Shown here: positions 36,229 through 47,079 of the stretch, one piece after another
Numbering within the stretch: the stretch's first letter is position 1
Layout of the letters: every line of letters begins with the position of its first letter
Assembly: GCF_003049085.1 (NCBI RefSeq)
Contig: NZ_PIQX01000009.1
Span: 1 to 52,476 of the forward strand
Length of the DNA stretch: 52,476 nt
Direction of reading: 5' to 3'
Source: Campylobacter concisus
GTDB lineage: Bacteria > Campylobacterota > Campylobacteria > Campylobacterales > Campylobacteraceae
The notes under the pieces: generated by a model
Told to the model about the DNA's origin: nothing
The model's input: only the letters and a program-made list of their open reading frames with translations
Databases searched by the model: none
Translations under genes and position numbers: made by a program

Positions 36229-36240
36229 GCTAATTGCCTC

Positions 36241-38109
36241 TTAAAGTTTTAATCCCTTTTTTAGTTTTCTTATCAAAAATCTAGCTGGATGAAGCTCGTG
36301 AAATAGTGATCTTTCTATACAAAGTGGGCGATCAAGTACAAGATCAGCTATCAAATTTGCTCCAAGTATCGCTGTGCCAAGACCTCGTGAGCCGTGAGCA
36401 AAATTCACAAAGACATTCTTTTCGTAGCTTGCTTTTGGATTGTTATCTTTATTTTTACTCCAAAAAAGCCCTTTGTAGTTTTGCTTGTAAAATTCCTCAT
36501 CATGCAAAGCGCCAATTATCGGAAATCTGTCTCCACTATAGCTTCTATATCCCACACGTGAACCGACAATGGCGGCTTTTGTGGTGTCAAAAAACTCGCT
36601 TACATCGCTTAAATTTTTAGTATTATCCTCAACTTTAGGCGTATCGCAAATTTCATTTCTAGTATAAGTAGCGCCGATAACTTGCACGCCTTTTATGGTT
36701 GGACAGATGTAGCCTTTTGCGCTTAGCGGCATGGCATTTTTTAGCACTGGTTTTAGGTGCGTGACTTGGCCACGGACACTACTTATTTGCATGTCGTAGT
36801 CCTTAAAAATTTCACTGCTCTTACTGCCAGTGCAAAAGACCAAAATATCGGTCTCTAAATTTTTACCATTTTTAAATTTAACGCTTATCTTGCCATTTTG
36901 CAGGTGCGCCCTACTCTCATACTCGTGGTTAAATAAAATTTCAAAGTTGCTTGAGAGAAATTTACAAATTTCTCTTGGCCTAGCGTATGCACCATCTTTT
37001 ATAAATACCCCAGGATATGGCTTTAAGTTCTCATCAAATTTAAAAATATCCTCTACGCTTTGAGTTTGCCATGAGCCATATCTTTTAATTAACTCATCAT
37101 CAAATGCGTAGTCGATGCAGCCGTTAAATTTGATAAGACTTTTTGGCAAAGTTGCCTTGTAAAATCTCACTGCTTGCAAAAATGCGTTTAAGTGCATGCG
37201 GCCTAAATTTACCCCGGGCTTGGTAACTAGCGGCATCAAAGCACCACAGTGATTACCTGAGCCATTTGTCGCCACTTCGCCCTTTGCCTCGGCGATCACA
37301 ACCTTAAAGCCATTTTTAGCTAGCTCGCCAGCTGTTGCAAGTCCAGCCACGCCAGCTCCTATGATAAGCGCTGTTTTGTTTTTTGGCTTAGCCAGTGGCT
37401 CGCATCTCGCAAACCAAGCATCTTTTAAATTTTCATCCTTTTTTTCTAGCACGGCGCTGCTCATCTGGCGTTTTTTAGCGTATCCCTCTTTTAGGCTTAG
37501 TAGAAAGCCAGCGCTCTTTAGCCCGTCTTTTACTATTTTAGCGCACGAATAGGTTCTAGCAATAGTACCAACCCTGCTTAGTCTTGCGATCTCTCTAAAA
37601 ATTTCTTCGCTCCAGATTGAGCCATTTTTGCTTGGAGCAAAGCCGTCTAGAAACCAGATGTCAGCGTTAAAATCAAGCTCAGGTAAAATTTCTTTAGCCT
37701 CACCGTAGCAAAGATCAAGGGTGATGTTTGGACCAAAATTTATACGGTGTATGCCAGAAATAAGCGGCGGATAGAGCGAAACCAGCTTTCTAGCATAAGC
37801 TTTAAAAATGCCTAAATTTTCATAAATTTTTAAAAGATCATCTTTTTTAATAGTGGTTTTTTCGATACTAACAAAGTGAAGTTTTTTAAAACTATTTTTA
37901 AATTTCTTACAAATTGTAAAGAAATTTAGCCCGGCACCAAATCCTGTCTCAGCGACTATGAAGCTATCTTTGCTCTGCCAAATTTCATCAAGTGCGCTTG
38001 CAAAGACAAATTCGCTCTCAAGCCAAGGTTTGTCGGTATTAAAATAGATATCGCCAAACTCCTCGTTAAATGGAATTTGTCCCTTGAAGCTTAAATTTGC
38101 ATTTTTCAT
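36241..38109 (-). CDS. mnmC: Bifunctional tRNA 5-methylaminomethyl-2-thiouridine biosynthesis protein MnmC
   Basis: 622 residues with two fused domains. The N-terminal methyltransferase (about 1-220) has VAETGFGAGLNFF for SAM binding and DIWFLDGFAPSKNGSIWS. The C-terminal FAD oxidoreductase (about 245-600) has the dinucleotide fold ALIIGAGVAGLATAGELAKNG and the end motif VNFAHGSRGLGTAILGA. The oxidase converts cmnm5 to nm5 and the methylase makes mnm5 at U34 of certain tRNAs. Length is a little short of E. coli's roughly 670. It is the last gene of the long minus-strand block and overlaps amiA by 4 bases. Confidence 0.94.
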   Translation of the reverse strand: MKNANLSFKGQIPFNEEFGDIYFNTDKPWLESEFVFASALDEIWQSKDSFIVAETGFGAGLNFFTICKKFKNSFKKLHFVSIEKTTIKKDDLLKIYENLGIFKAYARKLVSLYPPLISGIHRINFGPNITLDLCYGEAKEILPELDFNADIWFLDGFAPSKNGSIWSEEIFREIARLSRVGTIARTYSCAKIVKDGLKSAGFLLSLKEGYAKKRQMSSAVLEKKDENLKDAWFARCEPLAKPKNKTALIIGAGVAGLATAGELAKNGFKVVIAEAKGEVATNGSGNHCGALMPLVTKPGVNLGRMHLNAFLQAVRFYKATLPKSLIKFNGCIDYAFDDELIKRYGSWQTQSVEDIFKFDENLKPYPGVFIKDGAYARPREICKFLSSNFEILFNHEYESRAHLQNGKISVKFKNGKNLETDILVFCTGSKSSEIFKDYDMQISSVRGQVTHLKPVLKNAMPLSAKGYICPTIKGVQVIGATYTRNEICDTPKVEDNTKNLSDVSEFFDTTKAAIVGSRVGYRSYSGDRFPIIGALHDEEFYKQNYKGLFWSKNKDNNPKASYEKNVFVNFAHGSRGLGTAILGANLIADLVLDRPLCIERSLFHELHPARFLIRKLKKGLKL

Positions 38110-39545
38110 CTATTTTTTGCGAAATATCCATCTATGCCGTTTGCTATGCCGTTTGCAAGGGCATTTTGATATGCATCATTAAAGAGCTTTTCGCCCTCAA
38201 CTGGATGCGTGATATAGCCGATCTCAACAAGAACTGCTGGCATAAGAGCACCAACAAGTACCCAAAACGGCGCCTCTCTCACACTGCCGTCACTTGCAGC
38301 ATAGACTTTTCTAGCACTTGCTAAAATTTCTTTTTGGATATCGATGCCAAGCTTATTTGACGCAATGATCTTCTCGCGGTTTAGCACGTTTAGAAACGTC
38401 TGCTGCGAAAAGTAGTTCATCTCTTCGATATCTGATTTATTTTCAAGCGCGGCTGCGTTTTTACTACGTTCGCTTCTTGCAGGCGATAAGAAAAATGTCT
38501 CAATGCCGTGCATACTCTTTGCCTTTGTGGCATTTGGAGCGGCATTTGCGTGAATGGAAACAAATAGATCAGCCATCTTATCATTTGCAAATTTTGTTCT
38601 TGTTCTTAAATTTATAAAGACATCGGTTGATCTAGTAAAATAGACCTTGTAGCCACGCGCTTTTAGTATGTCACCAAGCTTTTTGGCTACGCCTAAAACG
38701 GCTGTTTTTTCTTGCAGTTTGCCATTTACTGCACCTGGATCAGTGCCACCATGACCCGGATCAATGACGATCGTTTTGTTGCGTGAAAATTTACCAGTCG
38801 CAACTGGTGGCAAAGGCGCTGCCGCTGGCTCACTTTGTGCAGGCTGTGGCTTTAAATTTGGCTCAGGCTCTTTGTGTGGCACTTCTTCGTTTTTGTTTTT
38901 AGTTTTATAAAGTGATGTTTTTACATTTTCGTTTGAGATAAAATTTTGTGTACTTATTATGAGTAAATCACTTGTTGCATTTGCTTTTATAGTCTTTTGG
39001 ACCTTATCAGAAAAAATAACTCTAACAGTGTTTTTATCGTACTGCGAGATGTGAATATAATCAGATATGAAATTTTTATAAGTTAGCGGATTACCATTTA
39101 ATCTACCATCGATATCCATAATGTTTTTATATGTATTTTGTTGCTTTAAAAAGGATGTTTTTAATTTTGCAGTATCAATTTTTGTATTAAACTTAAGCAC
39201 TAAAGTGTCATTTACCTTGGTTGCACTAAGCAGTGTCAAAGTAGTACTAGGCGTACTGGCGCTCTTTATGCCATTTAGTGCATTTAGATCTTTTATATAC
39301 CCACTTGAATCAAAACCAAGCGATTTTGAGCTGGTTATGAGTCTTGCGAGTGCTTGTTTTTTTATATTTTTATCGTTTTTTATGATCGCGTCGACATAGA
39401 TGTCTTTTACATCGTTGTGGAATTTAATCTTTGCACTTCTGCTTGAGCTGGCAAAATTTTTATCAAATTTTGCAAATATCTCTGAATTTGTTGCAGCAAA
39501 AAGAAAATTACAAACAATAAAAAAGAGTATTATCGCTCGTTTCAT
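38106..39545 (-). CDS. amiA: N-acetylmuramoyl-L-alanine amidase
   Basis: 479 residues, exported (signal about 1-18). An AMIN-like domain (about 100-200) and a Pro-rich linker (221-249) lead to an Amidase_3 domain. Zinc ligands and catalytic residues are visible as His265 in IDPGHGGTDPG, Glu279, His332 in VSIHANA and Glu441 in VLVEIGYITH. The insertion at about 355-430, with a predicted helix around SDIEEMNYFSQQTFLNVLNR, sits where division amidases carry the autoinhibitory helix removed by EnvC/NlpD-type activators. An EnvC-like gene with ftsEX lies in the same block. It cuts peptide stems from septal glycan during daughter-cell separation. It overlaps both neighbours by 4 bases. Confidence 0.94.
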   Translation of the reverse strand: MKRAIILFFIVCNFLFAATNSEIFAKFDKNFASSSRSAKIKFHNDVKDIYVDAIIKNDKNIKKQALARLITSSKSLGFDSSGYIKDLNALNGIKSASTPSTTLTLLSATKVNDTLVLKFNTKIDTAKLKTSFLKQQNTYKNIMDIDGRLNGNPLTYKNFISDYIHISQYDKNTVRVIFSDKVQKTIKANATSDLLIISTQNFISNENVKTSLYKTKNKNEEVPHKEPEPNLKPQPAQSEPAAAPLPPVATGKFSRNKTIVIDPGHGGTDPGAVNGKLQEKTAVLGVAKKLGDILKARGYKVYFTRSTDVFINLRTRTKFANDKMADLFVSIHANAAPNATKAKSMHGIETFFLSPARSERSKNAAALENKSDIEEMNYFSQQTFLNVLNREKIIASNKLGIDIQKEILASARKVYAASDGSVREAPFWVLVGALMPAVLVEIGYITHPVEGEKLFNDAYQNALANGIANGIDGYFAKNR

Positions 39546-40633
39546 TCACCATGTACCAGCTTGTGCATTAGCTCTTTTACGCTTATTAGTTCTTTTAGTT
39601 TATATCCATTTGCTCCCGTGAAAAATAACCCAGTCTCTTTTTTGCCACTAAATGAGTCAAACAGCCTATCAGCGATGCAATATCCAACCTCTTTAGCCCC
39701 TTTGCCCCTTTGACAAGGGCTCACGCAGTTGCTTATACACTGGATCTTTGGTCCCATCCTTTTTTCTACCAAATTTATCAAATTTGTTCTAATTCCACGA
39801 GCCGGATAGCCAACTGGACTTTTTATAAGCTCTATGTCCTTTTCCTCGGCTGCTAGTATCACCTCTTTAAAGCCAATATCCGCGTCGCACTCATGAGTTC
39901 CGATGAAGCGTGTACCCATTTGAACGCCGTCTGCTCCAAGCGATATTGCTTTTTCTATATCATTTTTATCCCAAATTCCACCAGCTGCGATGAGCGGAAA
40001 GTCGCCCCACTCTTTTATCTCGGCCTTTACTTGTGGGATTAGATTAAATAGCGAAAACTCAGGATCAAGGCACTGCTCGTAAGTAAAGCCCTGGTGTCCA
40101 CCGCTTAGTGGTCCTTCAAGCACAACAGCATCTGGCAAGCGGTCATATCTTTGTAGCCAGCGCTTGCAGATGATCTTTAGTGCTTTTGCACTTGAGATAA
40201 TAGGAACTAGCGCAACCTCTTTAAAATTTTGTGTAAATTCTGGCAAATTAGTAGGTAGTCCAGCACCTGATACGATGATATTTATACCAGCTTCACAAGC
40301 GTCTTTTACCACTCTTGCGTAATCATTTGCAGCGTACATTATATTTACGCCAAGTGGCAAATCTCCACAAATTTTTCGTGCATTCTCAATAATTGCTCTA
40401 AGACCTCTTGTTGAGTAGAAATTTTCACTTCCAAATGGCTTTGCATTCAGCTCTTTGTTTATAAATTTACGATTTTCATAATATCCTGTGCCAACTGAGC
40501 TGATTATTCCAAGACCGCCTTCAAGGCTGACGTTGCCAGCTAGTTTGTCCCAGCTGATACCAAGTCCCATACCGCCTTGAAATATCGGATACTTTATCTC
40601 ATATTTTCCTATTTTTAATGGCTTTAACTCCAT
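39542..40633 (-). CDS. Nitronate monooxygenase / 2-nitropropane dioxygenase-like flavoprotein
   Basis: A 363-residue cytoplasmic TIM-barrel FMN enzyme. The family pattern is clear: KYPIFQGGMGLGISWDKLAG at the N-terminus, GVNIMYA, IIVSGAGLPTNLP, VLEGPLSGGHQG and FPLIAAGGIWDKNDIEKAISLGADGVQMGTRF, split here. Related sequences include FabK enoyl-ACP reductases, so a role in fatty-acid synthesis cannot be excluded. A C-terminal Cys-rich bit (CISNCVSPCQRGKG) could bind a metal or cluster, which is unusual. It abuts tyrS directly and overlaps amiA by 4 bases. Confidence 0.85.
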   Translation of the reverse strand: MELKPLKIGKYEIKYPIFQGGMGLGISWDKLAGNVSLEGGLGIISSVGTGYYENRKFINKELNAKPFGSENFYSTRGLRAIIENARKICGDLPLGVNIMYAANDYARVVKDACEAGINIIVSGAGLPTNLPEFTQNFKEVALVPIISSAKALKIICKRWLQRYDRLPDAVVLEGPLSGGHQGFTYEQCLDPEFSLFNLIPQVKAEIKEWGDFPLIAAGGIWDKNDIEKAISLGADGVQMGTRFIGTHECDADIGFKEVILAAEEKDIELIKSPVGYPARGIRTNLINLVEKRMGPKIQCISNCVSPCQRGKGAKEVGYCIADRLFDSFSGKKETGLFFTGANGYKLKELISVKELMHKLVHGE

Positions 40634-41839
40634 CTATTCAACCTTTACTTTTGCAAATTTACGCTTACCGACTTGCAAGATATATTCACCTGCCTCTAAT
40701 TTTAACTGCTCGTCGCTAATCTTTTCTTGATTAATGCTAACTGCATTTGCCTTTATGTCGCGTCTTGCTTGAGAATTTGACTCACTTAGCTCACACTGCG
40801 ATAAAGCTTCCACTATCCACGCCGGTGCTTTTAGGCTAAATTCTTTGATATCAGTTGGGAGCTGATTTTGAGAGTGCACGCTATTAAACTCAGCCATCGC
40901 AACTTTTGCAGCCTCCTCGCCATGATATCTCGCTGTTATCTCGTAAGCAAGGTCCTCTTTTGCTTTTTTTGGATGATACTTGCCGTTTTTTACATCGTTC
41001 ATTAAATTTTCTATCTCGCCAAGGCTTTTTGTGCTTAAAAGTTCGTACCAACGCCACATTAGCTCATCGCTTATACTAAGCGTTTTTGCAAACATATCAT
41101 TTGCATTTTCAGTTACGCCGATATAATTTCCAAGACTTTTGCTCATCTTATTTACACCATCAAGCCCCTCAAGAAGTGGCATCATGATGACAGCTTGCTC
41201 TTTGCCGACGTTATAAGTCCTCTGCAAAGTTCTACCCATTAGAAGGTTAAATTTCTGATCCGTACCGCCCATCTCGATGTCGCACTTCATCGCAACACTA
41301 TCATAACCTTGAAGAAGTGGATACATAAATTCACAAATTGAAATTGGACTACCAGATTTTATCCTTTTTTCAAAATCATCGCGCTCTAGCATTCTAGCGA
41401 CTGAAAATGTGCTAGTTAGCTCTATCATTCCAGCAGCTCCAAGCTCATTTGACCATTTTGAGTTAAACATTATCACGGTCTTTTTTGGATCTAAAATTTT
41501 AAAAACTTGCTCTTCGTAGGTTTTAGCGTTTTTTAAAACCGTCTCTTGATCTAGCTTCTTTCTGGTGGCTGATTTGCCGGTTGGATCGCCTATTTGAGCG
41601 GTAAAATCGCCTATTAAAAACTGCACGATCGCGCCATGTTTTTGAAGAAGTGCCATCTTGTTTAAAACGACTGTGTGTCCCAAGTGAAGGTCTGGAGCAG
41701 TTGGATCAAAGCCAGCCTTTACATAGAAATTTTCACCTTTTTCATAATAGTTTTTTATTAAATTCTCAACTCTTTCAAAGTCAATAATCTCGGCAACACC
41801 GCGTTTTATCTCTTGTAAAATTTCAGCTATATCTTGCAT
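40634..41839 (-). CDS. tyrS: Tyrosyl-tRNA synthetase
   Basis: A 401-residue class I aminoacyl-tRNA synthetase charging tRNA-Tyr. The HIGH-type motif is HLGH in [16 protein letters not shown] (about residues 43-58), the tyrosine pocket includes [14 protein letters not shown], and the KMSKS loop is intact ([12 protein letters not shown]). An S4 RNA-binding domain closes the protein (about 335-400). It starts 10 bases after the Rel/SpoT stop and abuts the following flavoprotein gene. Confidence 0.96.
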   Translation of the reverse strand: MQDIAEILQEIKRGVAEIIDFERVENLIKNYYEKGENFYVKAGFDPTAPDLHLGHTVVLNKMALLQKHGAIVQFLIGDFTAQIGDPTGKSATRKKLDQETVLKNAKTYEEQVFKILDPKKTVIMFNSKWSNELGAAGMIELTSTFSVARMLERDDFEKRIKSGSPISICEFMYPLLQGYDSVAMKCDIEMGGTDQKFNLLMGRTLQRTYNVGKEQAVIMMPLLEGLDGVNKMSKSLGNYIGVTENANDMFAKTLSISDELMWRWYELLSTKSLGEIENLMNDVKNGKYHPKKAKEDLAYEITARYHGEEAAKVAMAEFNSVHSQNQLPTDIKEFSLKAPAWIVEALSQCELSESNSQARRDIKANAVSINQEKISDEQLKLEAGEYILQVGKRKFAKVKVE

Positions 41840-41849
41840 TATCTTTCTC

Positions 41850-44039
41850 CTAGTTATGGTATGGATCGCTTTGCGAAACGAAATCTATAATCTTATATCT
41901 ATCTTTGATCTTCTCTCTTAGCTCGTTTGCATCGATATTTTCGGCTATCTCAACACTTATTTCAAATGTGTCACCGCTAAGGTCATTTGCTTCATTTAGC
42001 GAGATTGTAGCCAAATTTACATCTAGTCTAGCAAGGTATGTTAAAAATTCAGCCAACGCGCCTTTTCGGTTCTCAAGATTTAATAAAATTTTATATCTAT
42101 GTGGGGCATTTCTAGTCCATTTGACAAAGATGATCTCATTGCCCTTATCCATAAGCTTTCCAGCACGCTCACAAAGCTTGTGATGCACTGTCACATTGTG
42201 CCCATTTTTAAAGCCAACTATGCTATCGCCTCTTTTTGGGTTACAACAATAGTCAAACTCGACATTTGAAATTTTATGATTTGAATAGATTACGATATTT
42301 TCAAATTTTTGCTTTTTAACCTGATATTTATCGCCCAAAGAGATCATAAAAGGGCGCTCTTTTTTTATATACTTTTTAAGCATATTTACGACCTCTTGCA
42401 AAAATTCGCTTTCAGTTGCAGCACGAAAAACTTTTTTGCCTAAATTTTCATGCTCTATCCAGTCTAAAATTCTATCTTTAGAAACGCCAAAAACTGACTT
42501 TAAAATATCAACTGCAATTTTATAATTTATATCTTTTATCTTTTGTTTGCAATATGTTCTTATCGTAGCTCTTGCTTTACCAGTTCGAACGCTATTTATC
42601 CACGAACAGCGAAATTTTGCCTCCTCACCAGTTACAATCCTTACAATATCGCCGTTTTTTAGCTCTGTCAAAAGTGGCATCCTGACACGATTTATATAAG
42701 CTTCTTTTGCGTAAAGTCCGATCTCTGTGTGAATCTCATAAGCATAATCAAGTGCAGTAGCCCCACGTGGAAGCGTAAAAACCTCGCCTTTTGGCGAATA
42801 GACCGCAATATCTTCTATATAAAGACTATCTTTTGCATATTCATAAAGCTCTTCGACGTTACTTTCAGCTTCATTATTTTGCATACCAATGTCGTTTAGC
42901 CAGTCAAGTTTTGGATTTAGTAAACTGCCCTCACCGTTTTTGTATTTCCAGTGAGCTGCGACACCATATTCAGCGGTTTTGTGCATATCGTAAGTACGAA
43001 CTTGTGCCTCAAAAATACTCTTATTATCAAAAATAGTTGTATGTATCGTTTGATAACCATTTTGCTTTGGAAGTGCGATATAATCCTTAAATCTCGAAAT
43101 AAGAGGATTAAAATTTATATGCAAATTTCCAAGCGCAAGATAGCAATCAAGCGGCTTTTGCACAAGAATTCTAATAGCGAGCAAATCAAGCACCTCTTCA
43201 ATCGAAATACCTTTTCTTTGCATTTTTAAATAAATCGAATAGTAATGTTTTATACGTTTTTGTATCTCAAAAGTACCCTCAATAAAGCCATTTTCAAGCA
43301 AAATTTGATTTACTTTCTCGTAAAAGGCATTTAGCTTAAGGCTAAGCTGCTGTTTATTTTTATTTAAAAAGCTATCGATCTTGGCGTATTCTTCTGGCAT
43401 CGCATATTTAAAGCTTAGATCCTCAAGTATGTTTTTAATCGATGAAATTCCAAGCCTATGAGCGATCGGAGCGTAGACCATAAGCGTCTCTTCAGCAATA
43501 CGTTTTTGTTTTTCTACCTTTAACGCATCAAGGGTTAGCATATTATGAAGTCTGTCACAAAGCTTAACCACAAGAACTCTAACATCCTCAATGGAGATTA
43601 AAAGCATTTTTCTAAAAGTTAGTGCCGAGCTTGCTAGTTTTTCGTTACTACTTGAGCTTGCAAGCTTGTTTTCTCTTATAGCAACTATCTTTGTAAGCCC
43701 CTCAACCAGCTTTGCCACTTCATCACCAAATTCAGCCTGAACTTCGCTAAGTGTAACTTCAGTATCTTCAACTACATCGTGAAGTAGTGCAGCTATAACC
43801 ATACTCTCATCTCCACCCATATTTGCTACTATTGATGCTACCAATATTGGATGGATTGCGTATGGCTCGCCACTTTTGCGATATTGACCAGCATGAGATG
43901 TGACACAGCTATCTATAGCTTTATCTAATTTATCGCTTCGTTCGCAAAGAGAAAAGAGCAGCGTTATAGCTTCTGAAACATTTTTACAAGGTAAAATTTG
44001 TTCTATTAGCTGCTCTAAAAAAAGACTATTTTCCTTCAA
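41850..44039 (-). CDS. spoT: Bifunctional (p)ppGpp synthetase/hydrolase
   Basis: 729 residues with the full Rel/Spo layout. The HD hydrolase domain has [19 protein letters not shown] and [10 protein letters not shown] (about residues 60-95). The synthetase domain has [16 protein letters not shown] and LLAIRILV, then [14 protein letters not shown] (about 260-345). A TGS domain begins at [22 protein letters not shown], split here (about 411-432), and a C-terminal ACT domain includes [22 protein letters not shown]. Campylobacters have a single such enzyme for stringent-response control. It overlaps rpoZ by 14 bases; omega is a known part of the ppGpp site on RNA polymerase, which makes the pairing apt. 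Confidence 0.95.
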   Translation of the reverse strand: MKENSLFLEQLIEQILPCKNVSEAITLLFSLCERSDKLDKAIDSCVTSHAGQYRKSGEPYAIHPILVASIVANMGGDESMVIAALLHDVVEDTEVTLSEVQAEFGDEVAKLVEGLTKIVAIRENKLASSSSNEKLASSALTFRKMLLISIEDVRVLVVKLCDRLHNMLTLDALKVEKQKRIAEETLMVYAPIAHRLGISSIKNILEDLSFKYAMPEEYAKIDSFLNKNKQQLSLKLNAFYEKVNQILLENGFIEGTFEIQKRIKHYYSIYLKMQRKGISIEEVLDLLAIRILVQKPLDCYLALGNLHINFNPLISRFKDYIALPKQNGYQTIHTTIFDNKSIFEAQVRTYDMHKTAEYGVAAHWKYKNGEGSLLNPKLDWLNDIGMQNNEAESNVEELYEYAKDSLYIEDIAVYSPKGEVFTLPRGATALDYAYEIHTEIGLYAKEAYINRVRMPLLTELKNGDIVRIVTGEEAKFRCSWINSVRTGKARATIRTYCKQKIKDINYKIAVDILKSVFGVSKDRILDWIEHENLGKKVFRAATESEFLQEVVNMLKKYIKKERPFMISLGDKYQVKKQKFENIVIYSNHKISNVEFDYCCNPKRGDSIVGFKNGHNVTVHHKLCERAGKLMDKGNEIIFVKWTRNAPHRYKILLNLENRKGALAEFLTYLARLDVNLATISLNEANDLSGDTFEISVEIAENIDANELREKIKDRYKIIDFVSQSDPYHN

Positions 44040-44241
44040 CTATTGCCTCTAAGCCTATTTTGCCCTCAGCTACTTCAAGTAGCGCAATGTCAGCAAATTT
44101 CATCTTTGAAGTATCGGCTTCTACAAGCACTACTGCTCCATTTGCTAGTGCTTCTGCACGCTTTGCTACGATAAGTGAAAGTTTATATCTATCATCACCA
44201 ACTTGCTTTAACGCTCTTGCTGTTATTTGTTCTGTTCTCAT
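44026..44241 (-). CDS. rpoZ: RNA polymerase omega subunit
   Basis: 71 residues: MRTEQITARALKQ at the start, then DDRYKLSLIVAKRAEALANG, the conserved omega core that contacts beta-prime. Length is typical of epsilonproteobacterial omega. It lies between pyrH (18 bases upstream) and the ppGpp enzyme, with which it overlaps. A weak AAGGAT SD precedes the ATG. Confidence 0.93.
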   Translation of the reverse strand: MRTEQITARALKQVGDDRYKLSLIVAKRAEALANGAVVLVEADTSKMKFADIALLEVAEGKIGLEAIVEGK

Positions 44242-44259
44242 ATTTATCCTTTTTAAAAT

Positions 44260-44994
<735 letters not shown>

Positions 44995-45049
44995 TCACGC
45001 ATTCTAGCCAAAAAGGCTTTAAATTTAGTTAATAGTACTTGCAAAGCGA

Positions 45050-46267
45050 CTATTTTGAGATCATCTCAAGTGGATCGATGTGGTAGTTTCTTTGCGTCAC
45101 TTCAAAGGTTAGATCGTTTCTAACTCGGCCTATAACGTAGCCTTTTTGCACGACTGAGCCTACCTTAACCGTCGGTGCGATCTGACTTAGGTGAGCGTAG
45201 ATCGTGTGGATGCCATTTTCGTTTTCTATAATGACTACATTTTCAAGCATTGGAGTTGCTTTTGCAAATACCACTTTGCCATTTAGCACGCTTTTGACCT
45301 TGGCATCTGGCGTGGTTGAGCGAAGTGTGACTGACTCGTTAAAAATTTTGATGTTATATATTGGATCTACGTAGTTACCAAATTTTTGCTTTACAGTGTA
45401 GCTATCAAGAGGAGCGATTGTCTTTGCACCTGAATATTTTTTGACTGAACTTGTTTGATAGCCTCCACTCATTGGCTGGCTTTTTTCGCCCTTTTTGCCA
45501 CCTTTGCTAGCTGCTCTTTCTTGCTTTTCTCTGGCAGCTCTAGCTGCTTCGTCCTCTTGTTTTTGCATGATAGCGAGCTGCTCTAGCGTCTTTCTTAACT
45601 CATCTTGTTGGGCTTGAAGCTTGGCTAGCTTTTTGCTGTAAATTTCTTTATCACGCTTTAGTCCGTTTATAGTATTTTTTTGCGTACTTTCTAAATTTTG
45701 CAAGTCACTTTGCTTGCGTCTATAGTTTTTGATGCTTGAGCTTATCTCGCTTATTTTGTTTGATTTATTTTTTATCTTCTCAATCGTATCTTCATAGTTC
45801 TGGCTAAGTCTTTTAAAATCCTCTTTTGTGATGGCATTTAGCTTGGTTAAAATTTGAGATGAGATGATGCTCTCCTCGCTTTGCTTGCCCTCAGTTGCAG
45901 ACATCAAAAGATCAAACGACAAATCTTCTGCGATGATCCTTATCATATTTTGCTCTAGCTCTTTTTGTGTGCGTTCTAGCTCTTTGTTTTGTTTCGTTAA
46001 ATCATCAAGTTCAATAAGTGCTTTTGAAGCATTTGTCTCAAGGACTGAAATTTGACCCTTTAAATTTGTGATATCGCCACTTATACCGCGAAGTTTTTTC
46101 TCGCCATTTACGATATCACCAGCCAAATCATCTAGCTTTTTACTAAGCTGCTCACTCATCGCCTGACTCGATCTTAGCGAGTTTTTGGAGTCTTTGATCT
46201 TCTCTTTGGTATTTGACGCAAAAGCTAAGCTAAAAGCTAGCAAAAATATAAAAATTCCTTTTCTCAT
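45050..46267 (-). CDS. envC: EnvC-like LytM/M23 coiled-coil protein (probably non-catalytic amidase activator)
   Basis: 405 residues: signal peptide (1-17, cleavage near AFA), long coiled coil (about 20-240), basic Ala/Lys/Glu linker, and a C-terminal LytM fold (about 290-405). In active M23 peptidases the zinc ligands are HxxxD and HxH plus a separate His. Here the first motif is Asn310-x3-Thr314 (in KIFNESVTL) and the last is Asp385-Leu-Thr387 (RNDLTFEV); only His359 (YAHL) is kept. This degenerate site is what E. coli EnvC shows. EnvC is recruited by FtsEX and activates amidases. It overlaps ftsX by 4 bases and amiA is in the same block, so an amidase-activator role is the best reading rather than an endopeptidase. 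Confidence 0.88.
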   Translation of the reverse strand: MRKGIFIFLLAFSLAFASNTKEKIKDSKNSLRSSQAMSEQLSKKLDDLAGDIVNGEKKLRGISGDITNLKGQISVLETNASKALIELDDLTKQNKELERTQKELEQNMIRIIAEDLSFDLLMSATEGKQSEESIISSQILTKLNAITKEDFKRLSQNYEDTIEKIKNKSNKISEISSSIKNYRRKQSDLQNLESTQKNTINGLKRDKEIYSKKLAKLQAQQDELRKTLEQLAIMQKQEDEAARAAREKQERAASKGGKKGEKSQPMSGGYQTSSVKKYSGAKTIAPLDSYTVKQKFGNYVDPIYNIKIFNESVTLRSTTPDAKVKSVLNGKVVFAKATPMLENVVIIENENGIHTIYAHLSQIAPTVKVGSVVQKGYVIGRVRNDLTFEVTQRNYHIDPLEMISK

Positions 46268-47079
46268 ATCGTGCTTTTTCTAGCCTTGCTCATCACCAAA
46301 CTAACAGCAAAAATGCTTAAAAACATAGCCACGCCAAATAAAATAAAAATATCCCTTGAAGGATCAAGGCTAGGCAAAACTACATCGATGCTTGCGGCAT
46401 TTTCTCTAAAAATTTCAATGCTGGGCAAGAAAAAGAAAAATACACCAACTGCAGTGGTCGCAACTAGGCTATCAACCATAGCTGATTTGTAAAGCATGGC
46501 TGATTTTAGCCAAAATGGTGCTCCAAAAAGCGTCATAATCTCGATGCGCTCCCTATGCTCAAATAGCCAAATTTTAGCCTGCTTTAGCATAAGCATAAGC
46601 CCAACAACACAAAGTATTGCCATAAAAGCATACGATATGCTTTTTGCTAAATTTAGCATCTTAAAGACTTTATCGTGAGTCTTTGAAAATGTCTCGACCT
46701 TTGTGATACCATCAAATTTTAAAAGCTTTTGCTTTAGATCATCCATGTACTGCGGTGTCGGAAATTCGCTAAGTTTTAGTGAGTAAAATTTAGGTAGTGC
46801 ATTTTGCAGTATGGATAAATTTTTAGCCGAGATATCATTTGAGAGGCGGTCGATGATCTTTTGCGGGCTTAGTGGCTCGAGGCTAGATAGATTGCTAACC
46901 ACTGGCTTTAAAATAGCATCACTAAGCTCTTTACTTGAAACTATGACGATGTTATAGTCGTTTCCCATGAGCCTTTCATAATCTCTCACAATCTTATCGG
47001 CAGTTAAGCTAAACTGCACGGAGAACAAAAGCGCGATTAGCGGCAGGATGAATCCAAGATGATTTTTAAGCGATCTCAT
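46264..47079 (-). CDS. ftsX: Cell-division ABC protein FtsX
   Basis: 271 residues from the ATG at 47079, preferred because GGAGG lies 5 bases upstream; an ATG 12 bases further up has no SD. It has four membrane segments (about 9-24, 146-166, 195-222 and 240-262) with a large periplasmic loop after the first, the FtsX topology. The family segment around WLFEHRERIEIMTLFGAPFW is clear. FtsX couples ATP hydrolysis by FtsE to periplasmic activation of cell-wall hydrolases through EnvC, encoded next. It overlaps ftsE by 14 bases and envC by 4. Confidence 0.9.
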   Translation of the reverse strand: MRSLKNHLGFILPLIALLFSVQFSLTADKIVRDYERLMGNDYNIVIVSSKELSDAILKPVVSNLSSLEPLSPQKIIDRLSNDISAKNLSILQNALPKFYSLKLSEFPTPQYMDDLKQKLLKFDGITKVETFSKTHDKVFKMLNLAKSISYAFMAILCVVGLMLMLKQAKIWLFEHRERIEIMTLFGAPFWLKSAMLYKSAMVDSLVATTAVGVFFFFLPSIEIFRENAASIDVVLPSLDPSRDIFILFGVAMFLSIFAVSLVMSKARKSTI

